Notes: generated from the sequence alone by a model not told the origin. A DNA stretch of 61,316 nt from Pseudomonas sp. ISL-84 (GCA_018613035.1 JAGGRA010000060.1:1-61316); one strand, 5' to 3'. Counted from the stretch's first letter, positions 27,415-35,794 are shown. Numbers and translations are program-made.

Positions 27415-28803
27415 ATGTCCACGTTTAATAAAGATCAAATCAAGAAACTCCAAGAGTTGGATAAAAAGCATTATTTACACCCAACATCCTCGTTGAGACA
27501 GCACCAGGAAACCGGCCCGAAACGAATTTTTACTGAAGGGAAGGGGATATATTTAACAGATGTAAATGGAGATCGCTATATTGATGCGCTGTCATCCTTG
27601 TGGAATGTCAATGTAGGACATGGAAGGAAAGAGCTTGGCGAGGCTGCCAGCCAACAGATGGGCAAGCTTGCATATAGTTCATCTTTTAATAATCTTTCGC
27701 ACGATACGGTTATTCAGCTGTCTGAGAAGCTGGCAAGCCTAACACCTGGTGACTTGAATGTGTTTTTCTTTACTTCCGGCGGATCCGAATCAAATGATAC
27801 TGCATTTAAGCTTATAAGACATTATTGGAAGTTGAAGGGAGAGCCGGAAAGAAAGAAGATTATCGGATTAGAGCGTGCCTATCATGGTATTACAATGGGG
27901 GCCACAAGTGCAACTGGAATTCAGCAATTTCAAAATATGACAACCTCGCTTGCGCCAGATTTTCTCCATGCGGCAGCTCACAAAACGAATTGTGAATTAG
28001 GAGATAAAAATGATCCGGATTATTCAAGAAGCATAAGAGGAATTATTGAAAATGAAGGACCCGAAAAGATTGCTGCTGTAATCGTTGAACCGATACAGGG
28101 GGCAGGGGGAGTTATCATTCCTCCGAATGGTTATTTAGAAGCTGTTCGTGAGCTTTGTGATCAATATGGAATCTTAATGATAGCTGATGAAGTTATCTGC
28201 GGTTTTGGACGAACAGGAAAAATGTTCGGTGTAGACCATTGGAATGTGGTACCTGATGTCATGTGTATGGCAAAGGGAATTACAAGTGGTTATATTCCTC
28301 TGGGTGCGGTTGCCATTACTGAACGATTAAGAGACAGCCTCGCAGAAGTATCAGATGATGTTTTGTTCCATGGTTTCACTTATAGCGGTCATCCGACTGC
28401 CTGTGCGGTTGCATTAAAAAATATCGAAATTATAGAAAAGGAAAATCTGCCAGCCCATGCAAGCAAGATGGAGAAAGAGCTAATCAAAGGATTTGAATAT
28501 TTGACAGAGAAGCATAAATCCGTGACAAAGTCCCGGGCAAGAGGTTTGATTGGGGCTTTTGAATTATTTGAGGATAGGGAGCAGGAGATTCCATTTGCAC
28601 CGGAGAATATGGCTGCACAGAAGCTAGTTGAAGAATGTCTTTCCCGAGGACTGATAGTGCGATCTGTTACGTTTGGCGGAACAAATATAATTGCACTATC
28701 ACCACCGCTTATCATTACGAAAGAAGAAATTGATAAAGTGATATCGATCTTTTCAGACGCGATTCAAGTTGTTGAAAAAAGTTTAAGATTACAGAGTGTG
28801 TAA
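27415..28803 (+). CDS. Class III (omega) aminotransferase, PLP-dependent
   Basis: This 462-residue aminotransferase has the phosphate-binding FFTSGGSESNDTAFK, the pyridine-nitrogen Asp in LMIADEVICGFGRTG and the Schiff-base Lys in MCMAKGITSGYIPLGA. The family transaminates omega-amino acids and amines (beta-alanine, GABA, putrescine, 5-aminovalerate) with pyruvate or 2-oxoglutarate. The true start is ATG 27415, after AGGAGGT at 27401-27407; a longer frame reaching 27277 would be translated through the sigma54 promoter and is rejected. An APC permease gene follows, so uptake and deamination of one amine or amino acid are probably co-induced. Confidence 0.93.
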   Translation: MSTFNKDQIKKLQELDKKHYLHPTSSLRQHQETGPKRIFTEGKGIYLTDVNGDRYIDALSSLWNVNVGHGRKELGEAASQQMGKLAYSSSFNNLSHDTVIQLSEKLASLTPGDLNVFFFTSGGSESNDTAFKLIRHYWKLKGEPERKKIIGLERAYHGITMGATSATGIQQFQNMTTSLAPDFLHAAAHKTNCELGDKNDPDYSRSIRGIIENEGPEKIAAVIVEPIQGAGGVIIPPNGYLEAVRELCDQYGILMIADEVICGFGRTGKMFGVDHWNVVPDVMCMAKGITSGYIPLGAVAITERLRDSLAEVSDDVLFHGFTYSGHPTACAVALKNIEIIEKENLPAHASKMEKELIKGFEYLTEKHKSVTKSRARGLIGAFELFEDREQEIPFAPENMAAQKLVEECLSRGLIVRSVTFGGTNIIALSPPLIITKEEIDKVISIFSDAIQVVEKSLRLQSV

Positions 28804-28818
28804 GGATTAATATACTAT

Positions 28819-28856
28819 GAATCCAGTGCCTATTCATCTGAGTAGGCACTGGATTC
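28819..28856 (+). other. Intercistronic hairpin between aminotransferase and permease
   Basis: GAATCCAGTGCCTA pairs perfectly over 14 bp with TAGGCACTGGATTC around a 10-nt loop. There is no T-run (GACATAAATA follows), so read-through into the permease gene with reduced level is likely. Confidence 0.65.
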
Positions 28857-28941
28857 GACATAAATATCAGAATATTTATTATATTTTGATTTTTCACTTG
28901 CTCTCAAACGTTGTCATCTAAAAATGAGTGGAGGTAAATGA

Positions 28942-30384
28942 ATGAGTGAAAGCAGATTTATAAAAACACTTGGGAATAGGGATGTCCTTGCTCTTGCTTT
29001 TGGGGCAATGATTGGCTGGGGCTGGGTTGTTACAGCGGGACTATGGATTACGGAAGCAGGTTCACTTGGTGCGATTCTTGCCTTTGTTATAGGTGGCTTG
29101 CTTGTTACTTTTGTTGGACTAACATATGCAGAATTGGCATCGGCTCTTCCCTTGGCCGGAGGGGAACATGTATATAGTTTTAAAGCCATGGGCAGGGTTG
29201 CCAGTTTTGTCACAACATGGGCGATCATTTTAGGCTATGTTTCTGTTGTAGCATTTGAAGCTGTGGCTTTGCCGACTGTATTTGAGTATTTAATTCCTAA
29301 TTATAGTAAAGGCTACTTATACACAATAGCAGATTGGGATGTAACGCTCACTTGGGCAGGTGTAGGTATTATAGGTTCAATCTTTATTGCGTGGATTAAT
29401 TATCGGGGAATCAAGTTTTCAACTGCTGCTATGTTTATATTGACATTATTAATTCTTATAGCTGGTGTATTATTAATAACTGGCAGCTCTTTCTCAGGAA
29501 ACGGGCAAAATATGCAGCCTTTATTTGAAAAAGGAATGGCTGGTATTTTAACAGTTGTCATTATGACTCCTTTTATGTTTGTTGGGTTTGATGTGATTCC
29601 ACAGGCAGCAGAAGAGATTAAGCTTCCACAAAAACAAATTGGAAAGTTGTTAATCGTGTCCGTCATTCTTGCAATCGTATGGTATATTGCAGTGATTTTC
29701 GGTGTCTCCCGTGTGTTAAGTCCTTCTGAAATTGCTGAATCCAATCTTGTAACAGCTGACGCAATGGCAAAAGCTTTCAATAGTCAAATGATGGGCAATA
29801 TTCTTGTTCTCGGAGGAATTGGCGGGATTTTAACAAGCTGGATTGGATTTTATGTTGGCGGAAGCAGAGCCATTTATGCGCTTGCAAGGGCAGGCATGCT
29901 GCCGAAATCTTTAGGTGAACTCCACCCTAAATATAATACCCCTCATAAAGCAATTTTATTAATTGCTGTATTATCAACAGCTGCTCCATTGCTTGGAAGA
30001 CCTGCGTTAGTTTGGTTAGTAGATGCAGGCGGACTTGGGTTAGTTGTAGCATGGTTTATGGTAGCGCTTTCTTTTGTGATTTTACGTAAAAAAGCTCCTG
30101 ATATGCATCGGCCATTTCGTCTTCAAGGAGGTTCAACCATCGGATGGATCGCGGCTATTATGTCATTGGGCGTAAGTATACTTTATATGCCAGGCATGCC
30201 TTCAGCACTTATTTGGCCATATGAATGGGTAATCGTATTTGCCTGGGTTATCCTTGGATTTGTTTTTTATAAGATCTCAATGTCAAAATACGGAACTGAA
30301 TACTCCGATAAACATATGAATGAAGAAATAGCCCGGGTCATAAAATACGACGACCAAACTGATAGAAGGGAAAAAAGCAGCTAG
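28942..30384 (+). CDS. APC family amino acid/amine permease
   Basis: This 480-residue polytopic transporter has about 12 membrane helices and the APC opening LALAFGAMIGWGWVVTAGLW followed by GGLLVTFVGLTYAELASALP. Later it contains PFMFVGFDVIPQAAEEIK. It imports an amino acid or polyamine by proton symport. It lies 138 bp behind the aminotransferase gene, separated only by a hairpin without a T-run, so it is probably in the same sigma54-dependent unit. The start is ATG after GTGGAGGTAA. A 19-bp hairpin with six T ends it. Confidence 0.92.
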   Translation: MSESRFIKTLGNRDVLALAFGAMIGWGWVVTAGLWITEAGSLGAILAFVIGGLLVTFVGLTYAELASALPLAGGEHVYSFKAMGRVASFVTTWAIILGYVSVVAFEAVALPTVFEYLIPNYSKGYLYTIADWDVTLTWAGVGIIGSIFIAWINYRGIKFSTAAMFILTLLILIAGVLLITGSSFSGNGQNMQPLFEKGMAGILTVVIMTPFMFVGFDVIPQAAEEIKLPQKQIGKLLIVSVILAIVWYIAVIFGVSRVLSPSEIAESNLVTADAMAKAFNSQMMGNILVLGGIGGILTSWIGFYVGGSRAIYALARAGMLPKSLGELHPKYNTPHKAILLIAVLSTAAPLLGRPALVWLVDAGGLGLVVAWFMVALSFVILRKKAPDMHRPFRLQGGSTIGWIAAIMSLGVSILYMPGMPSALIWPYEWVIVFAWVILGFVFYKISMSKYGTEYSDKHMNEEIARVIKYDDQTDRREKSS

Positions 30385-30387
30385 CGG

Positions 30388-30442
30388 GTACCAGGTACCT
30401 ATACCACTTAAACCAGCTGGTATAGGTACCTGGTACTTTTTT
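30388..30442 (+). repeat. Palindromic repeat B, copy 1, acting as terminator
   Basis: GTACCAGGTACCTATACCA (30388-30406) pairs perfectly over 19 bp with its complement at 30418-30436, followed by TTTTTT. A close copy at 32051-32099 has a compensated base-pair change. It terminates the permease unit and is also one of a two-member repeat family in this window. Confidence 0.85.
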
Positions 30443-30503
30443 GTGTATAAAAAGGCTGCCGGGGTTTCAAAATAAAAACACTTTCAACAATGGAGGGTAC
30501 ATC

Positions 30504-30647
30504 ATGGGTGAAAAGTGTTTTTATTGCACGGATGAGATTGAAGGAAAACAAATGCATATGATTACGTTTGATGTGGCTAATAATGAAAGGGAAGAAGTTC
30601 TTTGTAAAGATTGCTACCAGGAATGGCTTCATGGAATGAAAGGGTAG
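30504..30647 (+). CDS. Small CxxC/CxxC protein, function unknown
   Basis: This 47-residue protein starts at the ATG after TGGAGGGTAC and has two cysteine pairs, CFYC near the N terminus and CKDC near the C terminus, a spacing that could bind one zinc ion. It is acidic in the middle and ends WLHGMKG. I do not recognise a named family. A second small gene follows after 24 bp, and the two probably share a transcript ended by the hairpin at 30853. A longer in-frame extension upstream runs into the terminator and is rejected. Confidence 0.75.
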   Translation: MGEKCFYCTDEIEGKQMHMITFDVANNEREEVLCKDCYQEWLHGMKG

Positions 30648-30671
30648 GCAAAGAAATTTTGGAGGTTGTTT

Positions 30672-30851
30672 ATGAAAAGGGATAATGATAAGTTCAATTT
30701 GGATAGCAAGGATAAAGCGTTCGAAAGTGAGACAGCAGAAGGAATACTGGAAATCAGTTCAACAGGGTATGGGTTGGAGTCTGTGTCAAAAGACGAAGCC
30801 AGTCATACTGAAAATCAGCCGGAAAATTCATCTGGCTGTGGAGGATTATAA
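30672..30851 (+). CDS. Small acidic hypothetical protein ending in GCGGL
   Basis: This 59-residue, hydrophilic, mostly acidic protein has no membrane segment and a C-terminal SGCGGL. The ATG at 30672 follows TTTTGGAGGTTG. It is unrecognised. Coding is supported by the ribosome site, the tight position after the CxxC gene and the terminator directly downstream. Confidence 0.65.
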   Translation: MKRDNDKFNLDSKDKAFESETAEGILEISSTGYGLESVSKDEASHTENQPENSSGCGGL

Positions 30852-30852
30852 T

Positions 30853-30884
30853 AAAAGCGTCTGCTTAAATGCAGGCGCTTTTAA
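30853..30884 (+). terminator. Rho-independent terminator after two small genes
   Basis: AAAAGCGTCTGC pairs with GCAGGCGCTTTT (one G-T wobble) around TTAAAT. Confidence 0.8.
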
Positions 30885-31018
30885 ATTTAGGAAAAAAGGT
30901 ACAAACTGAGCAGCTGTTATGCAGGAATACCTTTTCCCTGCCTTGAATACAATAAGAAAATGGAAACGACTTCCTAAAAAGAGATAAAGGAAGAATATAA
31001 AGAAAAGCTGGGGGAGAA

Positions 31019-32047
31019 ATGAGTAAGCGAAAATGGGGATTTTCACTATTGTTGATTGGTAGTTTAATAGGGTTAGCTGGGTGTGCGGAAGAAACTTCAG
31101 TTGATAAAAAAACAGAGGAAAAGGCAGCTGAAGAGAATGCAAAGGAAGAAGAAAAAGCCAGGAAAGAAGCTAAGTTAGAAGAGCAAGCTAAAGAAGAGAA
31201 AAAGGAGAAAGAAGCAAAGCCAGTTGCTGTAAATGTAATCGACCCAAATACAAAAGCGATTCTTAAAGCCTTTAAACCAGCTGAGATGGGATTTGGATCA
31301 GAAGATGAGAAATATAAGGCAGAGCTTGAGAAGTGGGCGAGAGAAACTGCTAGGGGTACGGATACGAAGTTAGGCTACGATCAAAGGATGATTCTGGATA
31401 AAATAGGGCCAGACGGAAAGGTCATAAAGGGTCAGCCCGAGATCATTCTGGAAGAAAGTGAATTAGTTGAGAAAATCCTTGAATCCTCGGTGAGCGGGGG
31501 AGATGTCGAACTACCGCTTTATGTAACAGAAAGCGGATATAATCCTGAAGATCTCCCAGGCCTGGATGATGTTGTAGTTGCATCTTATACGACCCATTTC
31601 AATAGTGGAGTGGCAGGCAGAACGAAGAACATCGAGCTTTCTGCAGAAGCAATCAACAATATTATTCTTGGTGTCGGCGATCATTTTTCATTTAATACAA
31701 CAGTTGGGCCAAGTGACGAAGCCCATGGATATCAGCCAGCAGAAGAGGCGATTAATGGGAAGCTTGTTATGGGTATTGGCGGCGGGATCTGCCAGACATC
31801 CTCGACTTTATTCAATGCCGTTGATAAAGTTGGAGTCAGTTATGTGGAAAAGCACCATCATTCTGTAACCGTAGGCTATGTTCCCAAAGGGCGGGATGCA
31901 ACTGTTTCCTACGGAGGCAAAGACTTCAGATTTGAAAACACAACAGGTGTACCGCTCCTGGTAAAAGCCAATTTCGGGAATGGTGTATTAACGATTGAAC
32001 TTAGAACCTCGAAACAGTATGAGGGAATGTTGAAAAAAGCAATTTAA
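31019..32047 (+). CDS. VanW family lipoprotein
   Basis: This 342-residue protein has a lipoprotein signal with lipobox LAGC (Cys22) and a long charged Lys/Glu-rich linker (about 25-75). A C-terminal VanW domain (about 195-330) contains TTHFNSGVAGRTKNIELSA, FSFNTTVGPSDEAHGYQPA, GIGGGICQTSSTLFNA and VEKHHHSVTVGYVPKGRDAT. VanW-domain proteins are surface or cell-wall associated and of unclear enzymatic role; the conserved Cys in GGICQTSS is a candidate active-site residue. The start is ATG after GGGGGAGAA. It is probably transcribed alone. Confidence 0.9.
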   Translation: MSKRKWGFSLLLIGSLIGLAGCAEETSVDKKTEEKAAEENAKEEEKARKEAKLEEQAKEEKKEKEAKPVAVNVIDPNTKAILKAFKPAEMGFGSEDEKYKAELEKWARETARGTDTKLGYDQRMILDKIGPDGKVIKGQPEIILEESELVEKILESSVSGGDVELPLYVTESGYNPEDLPGLDDVVVASYTTHFNSGVAGRTKNIELSAEAINNIILGVGDHFSFNTTVGPSDEAHGYQPAEEAINGKLVMGIGGGICQTSSTLFNAVDKVGVSYVEKHHHSVTVGYVPKGRDATVSYGGKDFRFENTTGVPLLVKANFGNGVLTIELRTSKQYEGMLKKAI

Positions 32048-32050
32048 CCG

Positions 32051-32099
32051 GTACCAGGCACCTATACCAGTTAAGCCAATTGGTATAGGTGCCTGGTAC
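32051..32099 (+). repeat. Palindromic repeat B, copy 2
   Basis: GTACCAGGCACCTATACCA pairs perfectly over 19 bp with its complement at 32081-32099. Compared with copy 1, a T-A pair in the stem is replaced by C-G on both sides, a compensatory change. No T-run follows, so termination may be weaker here. Confidence 0.8.
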
Positions 32100-32113
32100 T
32101 CATAAAATAATTA

Positions 32114-32142
32114 TTGAAATATTCAATTAAATATAGTATAAT
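32114..32142 (+). promoter_or_regulatory. SigmaA promoter of the leader/CoA-transferase operon
   Basis: TTGAAA (32114-32119), a 17-bp spacer and TATAAT (32137-32142). Transcription should begin near 32149, leaving a leader of about 218 nt before the ATG at 32367. Confidence 0.75.
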
Positions 32143-32148
32143 TGTTTT

Positions 32149-32340
32149 AACAGACCGATGACAGCAATTTCCCTGCTGCATGTACGGCTTGAATTTGAAT
32201 TTGAAATTGAGTTAGAAATGAATATTTTAAAATTGGCTGTGTTCACTCGATCTTCCTTGCCGGAAGACGAGCCATGGATAAGAGTCAGTGAAGCGTTCAA
32301 TGTTTAAAGACATTGTATGTTTTGCTGGCTCTTTTTGTTT
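32149..32340 (+). ncRNA. Structured 5' leader with terminator/antiterminator, class unassigned
   Basis: The leader ends in an intrinsic terminator: GAGTCAGT (32282-32289) pairs with GCTGGCTC (32324-32331), with an inner CAATGT/ACATTG helix (32298-32315), then TTTTTG. An alternative helix, TTCACT (32242-32247) with AGTGAA (32287-32292), uses part of the same strand and would prevent the terminator; it encloses a CTTCC/GGAAG hairpin (32252-32266). A 5' domain (about 32153-32187) has a CAGC...GCTG hairpin closed by CCG/CGG. I see none of the conserved cores of T-box, S-box, TPP, glycine, ydaO or c-di-GMP elements. The folding was done by eye. Confidence 0.6.
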
Positions 32341-32366
32341 ATTAAATACAAGTAAGAGGTGAAAGT

Positions 32367-33554
32367 ATGAGCGGTGCGCTAGAGGGTATCCGGATTATTG
32401 ATGTCTCCCGCGTCTTGGCCGGACCTTTTTGCTCTATGATACTTGGCGATCTGGGAGCAGAAGTTATAAAAATAGAACATTATAAAACAGGAGATGAAAC
32501 ACGCGGCTGGGGTCCGCCATTTGTAAATGGAGAAAGCGCTTATTATTTATGCGCCAATCGCAACAAGCAAAGCATCACGTTGAATCTAAAATCAGAAGAG
32601 GGAAAAGAAATTTTTCGGAGACTTGTCTCCTCAAGTGATATCGTCGTTCAAAACTTTAAAGCAGGAACTCTGGAAAAAATGGGTTTGGGATACGAAAGTT
32701 TAAAAGAGGTGAACCCCGCCCTCATTATGGCTTCCATTACCGGATTTGGTTCAACCGGCCCATATAAGGACCTGCCAGGCTACGATTATATTATTCAGGC
32801 AATGAGCGGGCTTATGAGTATTACAGGGGAACCAGATGGAAGTCCAATGAAGGTAGGTGTAGCCATAGCAGATGTACTTACTGGGCTCTATACATGTATA
32901 GGGATCTTATCAGCGTTGCACCATCGCACTCAGACAGGAGAAGGGCAAGAAATTGATATCTCGTTAATGGATTGCCAGGTTTCATCTTTAATAAATGTGG
33001 CTAGCAATTATTTATGCAGTGGGATTACACCCGGACGTTTAGGTAACCAGCACCCGAATATTGTTCCTTACCAGGTGTTTTCTGCAATGGATGGTGAATT
33101 GGTTGTAGCAGTTGGGAATGATGAACAGTTTAAAAGATTTGCAGCTGCTCTTGGCAGACCGGATTTAGCTGAAATGGATGAGTTCATTCATAATGAGAAC
33201 CGATTGGAGAATAAGGCAAAACTGATTCCTATTTGTGAAGAGCTGCTCTATAAAAAAACAAAAAAAGAATGGAAAGAGATTTTGGATGCAGCAGGAATAC
33301 CTAATGGTCCCATTAATACAATAAGAGAAATGTTTGATGATCCACAAATGAAAGCGAGAGAAATGATTGTTCAGATGGAACATCCTGTAATTGAGAATCT
33401 TAAATTAACTGGTTCTCCTATTAAACTTACCAAAACACCAGTAAAGATGAGGCACCACCCGCCGATGTATGGAGAGCATACTGAAACAATTTTGGAGCAA
33501 ATTGGGTACCAGCCGGACGAGATCAATAAATTTAAACAAAATAAAATTATTTAG
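32367..33554 (+). CDS. Class III (CaiB/BaiF) CoA-transferase
   Basis: This 395-residue CoA-transferase has the family start LEGIRIIDVSRVLAGPFCSM, LGAEVIKIEHYKTGDETRGW, NRNKQSITLNLKSEEGKE and the probable catalytic Asp in KVGVAIADVLTGLYT. It lies 11 bp before a glutaryl-CoA-dehydrogenase-like gene, so succinyl-CoA:glutarate-type CoA transfer is a good candidate reaction. It differs clearly from the transferase at 24448, so the two likely serve different acids. Expression probably depends on read-through of the leader terminator at 32282-32336. Confidence 0.92.
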   Translation: MSGALEGIRIIDVSRVLAGPFCSMILGDLGAEVIKIEHYKTGDETRGWGPPFVNGESAYYLCANRNKQSITLNLKSEEGKEIFRRLVSSSDIVVQNFKAGTLEKMGLGYESLKEVNPALIMASITGFGSTGPYKDLPGYDYIIQAMSGLMSITGEPDGSPMKVGVAIADVLTGLYTCIGILSALHHRTQTGEGQEIDISLMDCQVSSLINVASNYLCSGITPGRLGNQHPNIVPYQVFSAMDGELVVAVGNDEQFKRFAAALGRPDLAEMDEFIHNENRLENKAKLIPICEELLYKKTKKEWKEILDAAGIPNGPINTIREMFDDPQMKAREMIVQMEHPVIENLKLTGSPIKLTKTPVKMRHHPPMYGEHTETILEQIGYQPDEINKFKQNKII

Positions 33555-33565
33555 GAGGAATTAAT

Positions 33566-34774
33566 ATGATGAATTTCGAATTAACTGAAGAACAGCAGAG
33601 TGTAAAAAAGCTAGTTAGAAAGTTTGTGGACAAGGAAGTCATACCAAATATACAAGAGTGGGACCGCCAAGGCCATTTTGAACCTTCTATTTTAAAGAAA
33701 TTAGCCGAGCTTCAATTGATGGGTGTTTGTATCCCTGAGGAATACGGCGGTGTAGGGATGGACTACAATACACTGGCTATTGTCTGTGAAGAATTAGAGC
33801 GGGGAGATACTGCATACCGTACAGCGGTTTCTGTCCATACCGGCTTAAATAGTATGACTTTGCTGCAGTGGGGTTCAGAGGAACAGAAACAAAAATATTT
33901 AGTGCCTCAAGCACAGGGCAAACAAATTGGGGCATTCGGCTTAACTGAACCTAATGCTGGATCAGATGTTGCTGCCATGAATTCTACAGCTATCCGGGAT
34001 GGAGACTCCTATATTTTAAATGGATCAAAAACCTGGATTTCACTTTGTGATGTAGCAGATAACTTTCTCATTTTTGCTAAAACGGAGCACGATGTAGGCC
34101 ACAAGGGGATAACTGCCTTTATAGTTGAACGTAATTTTCCTGGAGTGGAATCAAAGGCAATTAAAGGCAAGCTGGGAATTCGCGCCGGAAACACTGGTGA
34201 AGTATTTTTGTCAGATGTCAGAGTGCCGGTTTCCAATAGGCTTGGTGAAGAAGGGGAAGGATTTAAAATTGCCATGTCTGCACTGGATAATGGAAGATTT
34301 ACCGTTGCAGCCGGAGCCGTCGGATTAATCCAAGCAAGTCTGGAAGCTAGCCTGAAATACTGCCACGAACGTAAAACTTTTGGCAAAGAGATTGGAAAAC
34401 ATCAGCTGGTTCAGCAGATGATTGCTAATATGAGTGCCAATTTAGAGATATCAAGATTGCTTGTTTTTAAGGCAGGGTGGCTAAAGAACCAGGGTAAAAG
34501 GAATACAAAGGAAACTTCCCTTGCTAAGTGGATTTCATGCAATGCAGCCTTCGAAGCTGCCAATGATGCAGTACAAATCCACGGTGCATATGGTTATTCT
34601 GATGAATACCCAGTAGAGCGTTTCTTAAGAAACTCCAAGGCTCCAGTTATTTATGAAGGCACAAGAGAAATTCACACCATTATGCAAGGAGAATACACTC
34701 TGGGTTACAGGGAGGATAAGCCGCTTCGAAAGCAATTGCCGGCTTGGCCTTTTGAAGAAGTTTCTGTCCATTAA
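33566..34774 (+). CDS. Acyl-CoA dehydrogenase, glutaryl-CoA dehydrogenase-like
   Basis: This 402-residue flavoprotein has Arg85 and Ser89 in DTAYRTAVSV, which match the Arg and Ser that bind the distal carboxylate in glutaryl-CoA dehydrogenases. The catalytic Glu364 lies in VIYEGTREIH. FAD/substrate motifs AFGLTEPNAGSDVAAM and GEEGEGFKIAMSALDNGR are present. It may oxidise and decarboxylate glutaryl-CoA to crotonyl-CoA, with electrons going to an electron-transfer flavoprotein. The start is the ATG after TAGGAGGAATTA. It is coupled with the CoA-transferase upstream and a DUF3870 gene downstream. Confidence 0.9.
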   Translation: MMNFELTEEQQSVKKLVRKFVDKEVIPNIQEWDRQGHFEPSILKKLAELQLMGVCIPEEYGGVGMDYNTLAIVCEELERGDTAYRTAVSVHTGLNSMTLLQWGSEEQKQKYLVPQAQGKQIGAFGLTEPNAGSDVAAMNSTAIRDGDSYILNGSKTWISLCDVADNFLIFAKTEHDVGHKGITAFIVERNFPGVESKAIKGKLGIRAGNTGEVFLSDVRVPVSNRLGEEGEGFKIAMSALDNGRFTVAAGAVGLIQASLEASLKYCHERKTFGKEIGKHQLVQQMIANMSANLEISRLLVFKAGWLKNQGKRNTKETSLAKWISCNAAFEAANDAVQIHGAYGYSDEYPVERFLRNSKAPVIYEGTREIHTIMQGEYTLGYREDKPLRKQLPAWPFEEVSVH

Positions 34775-34860
34775 AACAAACGGTTGTTAAACGGATAGCA
34801 TTCAATATAGTCGGCACATCACCCCATTTACCTTTGAGTGAAAAAAAGGAGAACGATAGT

Positions 34861-35172
34861 ATGAACACATACTTTATAGCTGGGCATGCCAAACTGCCAC
34901 AAGGTATGGCTGCAAGAAATCTATACGATTCCATTACGATCACTTTGGAATTAGACTTTAAATATGGGGTGATTGTCGATTCGTCATGTACACTGGCAAC
35001 CGAGCATGGGAGGGAGTATATTCGCCAGCTATTAAGAGGTTATTGTTTGGGTGATGGGGTTGAGGAACTTATTGAAAAGGTTCAGCGCCATTACCGAGGG
35101 AAAGCCGGACAGGCCATTCAGGCGGCACTAAAAGATGTCTATCTTCAATTTGAGTTGGTTTCAAGTAAATAA
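34861..35172 (+). CDS. DUF3870 domain-containing protein
   Basis: This 103-residue soluble protein starts MNTYFIAGHAKLPQGMAA and contains a central ATEHGREYIRQLLRGYCL segment, typical of DUF3870, a family of unknown function often encoded beside acyl-CoA or acid-degrading genes. The ATG at 34861 follows AAAAGGAGA. It is the last gene of the CoA-transferase/dehydrogenase unit, before a strong terminator. No catalytic motif can be assigned. Confidence 0.85.
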   Translation: MNTYFIAGHAKLPQGMAARNLYDSITITLELDFKYGVIVDSSCTLATEHGREYIRQLLRGYCLGDGVEELIEKVQRHYRGKAGQAIQAALKDVYLQFELVSSK

Positions 35173-35178
35173 TAGGTA

Positions 35179-35215
35179 AAGACCTAACCTTATATAATGA
35201 GGTTAGGTCTTTTTA
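35179..35215 (+). terminator. Rho-independent terminator after the DUF3870 gene
   Basis: GACCTAACCT (35181-35190) pairs with AGGTTAGGTC (35200-35209), followed by TTTTT. Confidence 0.92.
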
Positions 35216-35257
35216 ATCGTAAATATAAAAACATTAAAAAGACAAAATTTAACCAAT

Positions 35258-35331
35258 TGAGTTGATTGCAGCGGAAAGCAACGGGTATCATCCGTAAGCT
35301 AAAACAACAATCTATGAAAAAAGATCCTTTC
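35258..35331 (+). repeat. Decayed, internally deleted copy of the dispersed repeat
   Basis: GAGTTGATTGCAGCGGAAAG resembles the GTTGATTGGAGCGGAA start of the other copies, and AAAACAACAATCTATG downstream resembles their GCAACAAA tail. The core is missing. The remaining part of 35216-35404 shows nothing recognisable. Confidence 0.4.
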
Positions 35332-35404
35332 TTATTGTGTGAAAGGTATCTCCTATTGAGTATTAATTCATCATAATTTTTTTATGTAAACTAACGTTCG
35401 ACCA

Positions 35405-35794
35405 TCAATAATCCGCCCCATCCAAATATTCCGTATCATAAGAATTTTCCCCGGCATGAACAGATAGGAGTGTATCTGAGTAACCGACGAGTCTATTTAT
35501 GACTTCTTCGGAAAAGGCCTGTACGATGTACATCATTTCAGGTTTATGGAGGCAGGGGTCGTCGTAAATGATTGTTGTATTAATGAAAATTTCCTTTGTA
35601 CCATATAGATTGTAATGAATAATAGCTTTTCCGGCAGCCCCTTTAGTACGGGGATCTTGAAAGCCTGGAAGAAAGAGGTACCATTCCTCAGCAGTGGCTG
35701 ACCGGAAGTTTTTAGTGAATGTTATTGCTTCTATAAATTCGTTAATTTTTTCATGAGAGACAGCAGTTTTTAAATTAATAATTTTTTTATCCAT
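35405..35794 (-). CDS. Hypothetical protein
   Basis: This 129-residue soluble, slightly acidic protein has no signal peptide or membrane helix. The ATG at 35794 follows GGGGGATAT; a TTG fifteen bases further out is less likely. The sequence contains ATAEEWYLFLPGFQDPRTKG and ends TEYLDGADY. I do not recognise the family. It is transcribed opposite to both neighbours and appears to be a single-gene unit, so context gives no function. Confidence 0.7.
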   Translation of the reverse strand: MDKKIINLKTAVSHEKINEFIEAITFTKNFRSATAEEWYLFLPGFQDPRTKGAAGKAIIHYNLYGTKEIFINTTIIYDDPCLHKPEMMYIVQAFSEEVINRLVGYSDTLLSVHAGENSYDTEYLDGADY

